This document shows positions 61,061-64,000 of a stretch of DNA of 64,000 bases, one piece after another. The translations under genes were made by a program, and so were the position numbers. Below the pieces are notes generated by a model, which saw nothing but the letters and a program-made list of their open reading frames with translations, made no database searches and was not told the origin of the DNA. Numbering within the stretch: position 1 is the stretch's first letter; the number at the start of each line of letters is the position of its first letter. Source of the DNA: Channallabes apus (lineage: Eukaryota > Chordata > Actinopteri > Siluriformes > Clariidae); NCBI GenBank assembly GCA_030522415.1, contig CM060115.1, positions 8,715,579 through 8,779,578 on the forward strand. Direction: 5' to 3'.

Positions 61061-61845
61061 TCTTCATTAAAACCGAAATATTAACTTCCTCATCGTTTTA
61101 TTTACTTGGTTTTGCTACATTTGCTTTTTCTCCCTATCCAATGGGATTGGGACAGGGCCCAGGCAGTTGCAGTGCACCATATTGTGTTAGGTACGAAACC
61201 TGCCATGGGCCGCATGATGTGTGTATACAGTATGTGTGTGAGCTTGTGTCTACAGTATACAGTATGAATGCGTGTTGGCTCTAGCACACGTATCCTGCCT
61301 CTCCATCACTTTCACATTAAAGCCTGAACAGTGTGTGTATGTGTGGACGGCCCTAATATATGTGTTTAAAGCTTCCAAATGGAGATTGTCCATTAGTAGA
61401 AAAAAGGCACTGCAGTACTAAAAAAAAAAAAAAAAAGCCAACCCCTTTAAAACTTTGTACTTTGCTTTTGTATTCACAGACATGAAAGCGAACTCTTCAA
61501 ACCTGCAGGCGTGTGGGAGATGCTTTCAGGTTGGTTGAGAGGTTTTGAAATTTCAATATGGCTCTCAGCCTCGGTGTTTCACACAGCATGGAGCGATACG
61601 CACCTCGGAGACACGCTCATTTATTCCCAGTAGATGGACCGAGCTACTGTACAGTAGATGCGGCCGCAGGATGCAGAGCTCCGTAGGTTGCGTTTCACTG
61701 GATTTATTCTTGGCACTCGAGTGACGTAACACAAATGTATCCAAAAAAAAAAAATAAAGTCTTTAGTGTTCATTGTTTCTTCATGAACCTAGAACCACTC
61801 TCTTTTACGATTTGAGTCCTGTAATATTGCCGTGCCTAATAGAAA
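61061..61845. other. Intron sequence, nothing recognised
   Basis: A cluster of TACAGTA/TACTGTA at 61226-61265 and 61645-61656 (TACTGTACAGTA). A runs at 61420-61435. No exon seen. Confidence 0.5.
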
Positions 61846-61849
61846 AACT

Positions 61850-62330
61850 CCATAGATGTGATAACCTGGTCATTCAATACATTCAGTTTGTCAGCTGACT
61901 TCATTTTATTGCAACAGTGTCTAGACCTGAGCAACTTAAGCAACCCCAGATTATAACACTGTCTCCAGGGACTTGTACAGTGGACACTATGCATGAAGGG
62001 TTAATCGCTTCATGTGCGTTCATTCTTACCCTGACACGCCCATCGCTCTGGTAAACGCTCATTCTGGACTCATTTCACCACTTGACCTTTTTCCAATAAT
62101 GTCTAATCTTTATTCTCCTTAGCAAACCTAAGCTTTTTCTCTTATTAGTCTCACTAACAAGTGGTTTTCTTAAAGCCACACAGCTGGTTAGTCTCCATCC
62201 TGTGAGTTCATCACATTGTGTGTGTGGAAATGTTCTTACTTTCACTATTGAACACAGCACTGATTTCTGTTATTTTTTATGATGCAACTTCACCAAACGT
62301 TTAAGTGATCTCTGATCACTGAACCCTGTC
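61850..62330 (-). pseudogene. Tc1-like transposase pseudogene, reverse orientation
   Basis: The minus-strand frame at 62075-62260 reads LTGWRLTSCVALRKPLVSET and RRIKIRHYWKKVKW, matching the Tc1 segment before the first catalytic aspartate (SxRVARRKPxLSxxNxxxR...WxxVxW). Below 62075 the core continues, frameshifted (AAGCAACCCCAGATTATAAC on the plus strand, equivalent to WGCL). Same family as 32532..32850 and 48735..49390; this is the longest open copy. Confidence 0.8.
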
Positions 62331-64000
62331 GTTAACTATATTAGGTTAGTAAAAACCAAAATGCAACTTTCACCACCAGTATAAAGTATATTATATTTTC
62401 TCTAATGCTTGTGGTTCTGAAATATCTACAATCCAAGCTGTTTCGCTAATTATTCCCAGGCACGACGTGATCGTTACGACTGTAGCTGAGCTAGGATCAT
62501 TATTTCCATCTTAATCTAACATAATTATCAGAAAGACGATAAGGGGAAACGCGGTGTCAATAAGAGCATCGTGTAATTAACAGATTTTGCAAGTCAGTAT
62601 CGCATCTGTATCTATAAGGGCGTGAGTTCAAATCCCTGGTGCGGCTCAGCTCTTAAACTGCTGAGCTCTGCAGGAAAACCTTAGCTTCACCTTTAAGTCT
62701 CTTTGAATAAAGCCATCCGAGTAAGAAAAATGCATATAAATGTGAATAAGCAAGAGGAGGTGAAGAAAAAGATAAAAAAAACAACTTCTTTTCTGCGCAC
62801 GACAACAGAAATTACAGTCGATCCGGAATCAGCTATAACCTGTCATTTTTACCTTTACGATTTCCAAGGTGAAAGAAACCTGGCCTGCTGAATAAGCAAG
62901 CTGTATCTAATGCAACAAACCTCGATTATTTACTTATTTATTTATTTGAACACGCATTACACTGTGCGAATTACATTAACATATTCTGCCTTGTGTTCCG
63001 ACTTGTATTCGCATCAGTGGTGGAAAGATTTGACTTTCAAATCACACCAGTGGAGAAGCAGACAAATTTTTTTTTTTTTTTTATTCTTCTCAAGAACACA
63101 GAACAAGAGATGAAACCAGACAGCTGAAGACTGATTTTACAGACTGTAAGGAGTCAAAGACTTCAGCTTCGGCAATGATGCTGATTTGGGCTATCAGTGA
63201 TTAATCATTAATCAATTAATTGGAATTAATTTAACCAACTAAAGGATTATCAACTGATAATATTTGTTTTGCATGCTATTTCTCTGTTGTTCACATATTT
63301 ATTACATTATGCACCATAAGAGGGCGCACTTCCAGTTCAGACAGTACAGTATATAGAATTGGATATTGTATTTTAAAATGAGGACAAAGAGGTGAACAAC
63401 CTTATTATTCTTTAAAAAAAATAATTAAATTCTGTTTCTTTACATTTTTTTTACCTTTATTAAATTGTCTCATATAGCAAATTTTTGGGATTGTGCCACT
63501 AAGGCAACTCTAATTTAAACAAGAAAAATCCTAGAAGGAAGGCACAGAAAGGATTTTATCTGAAGAAAAAAAAGACCCTAACATATTGTATGTCAGTGAA
63601 CGAGGTGGCTTGTTTCAATTTTTTTAAGGAAAGCGTTAATAGTTCGGTGTGAATTGCTGATAATAATACCTTATAATCACGCCCACTTCAATCCTATTGG
63701 CTTACAACACCATGGCTTGTCAGGAGTGGAACATTTCAGCTGCTGTGGGTTATTCACCTTCATGTACAGTACAGTAAGCTTCGTGTGTTGAGCCCTCTGA
63801 GGTGCTTTTCAGCTCAACACAGAAGTAAAGAGTGCTTATGTAAGTTTCAGTCAGCACAGCACTGGCACTCGCTGCATGTTTTTTGTTAGTTTTTTGCGAC
63901 TCTTGCTTGTGATCCGCACTTAATATTTTTTTTGAAAAGACTAAATTTTGAGAATTTGCCAGAACATGTAAAACCACTCCAGGAAAAAAGACCTCCATCT
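62331..64000. other. Intron sequence with a SINE remnant
   Basis: 62600-62655 (GTGAGTTCAAATCCCTGGTG) resembles a SINE B box. T run at 63067-63082. The nested motif TACAGTACAGTA is at 63765. No exon recognised up to the window end. Confidence 0.45.

Larger units (their letters stand above)
30224..64000 (-). other. Presumed upstream intron of the MAN1C1-like gene
   Basis: The exon at 30108..30223 begins with two bases of a split codon, so another coding exon must lie upstream at higher coordinates. I looked on the minus strand for the expected preceding segment (the NELRP-type helix region) and did not find it. By inference all of this stretch is intronic, unless an unrelated nested gene is present. 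Confidence 0.5.

Overview
This is nuclear DNA from a vertebrate, almost certainly a teleost fish. It has consensus GT-AG splice sites, very low coding density, long minisatellites, (CA)n/(AT)n microsatellites, fish-type tRNA-derived SINEs, LINE 3' tails, and Tc1/mariner, hAT, Harbinger-like and TTAA-flanked DNA transposons. A catfish-like fish is possible, but the species cannot be fixed from the sequence alone. Almost all open frames of 60-160 residues in the window are translations of repeats.

The only host gene I can identify is on the minus strand. Two consecutive exons (30108..30223, then 3873..3953) encode part of a class I, family-47 Golgi alpha-1,2-mannosidase, best matched to MAN1C1. 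They join in phase across an intron of about 26.15 kb. Sequence above 30223 is presumably upstream intron and sequence below 3873 downstream intron; I found no further mannosidase exon.

Layout: 1-3.8 kb holds Tc1 and SINE fragments and a possible minus-strand 5' exon. The large intron (4-30 kb) holds four tandem-repeat fields (4.1-4.9, 13.9-16.56 as two copies of one duplicated block, and 21.0-22.9 kb), a mariner fragment, SINEs, a 640-bp Harbinger-like MITE and a 541-bp TA-flanked MITE. From 33.05 to 39.19 kb lies a 6.1-kb hAT-type transposon with a perfect 8-bp target duplication. It carries nested SINE, LINE, MITE and minisatellite sequence and a promoter-plus-exon arrangement. From 41 to 46.3 kb are two blocks of one 31-bp minisatellite, one inside a TTAA-flanked element. 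From 48 to 64 kb are further Tc1/mariner remnants, two more TTAA-flanked elements, a 1.5-kb G-poor pyrimidine-rich tract and a few non-repetitive, possibly conserved, stretches.

The most striking signal belongs to no single feature. The 7-mer TACAGTA/TACTGTA occurs about 110 times by eye outside the 21-22.9 kb satellite, where base composition predicts roughly a dozen. This is exactly the footprint left when a Tc1-type transposon with CAG...CTG ends excises from a TA site. Nested forms are present, and one repeat pair in the window differs by exactly the expected 5 bases. I propose that the window is covered in Tc1-type excision scars.
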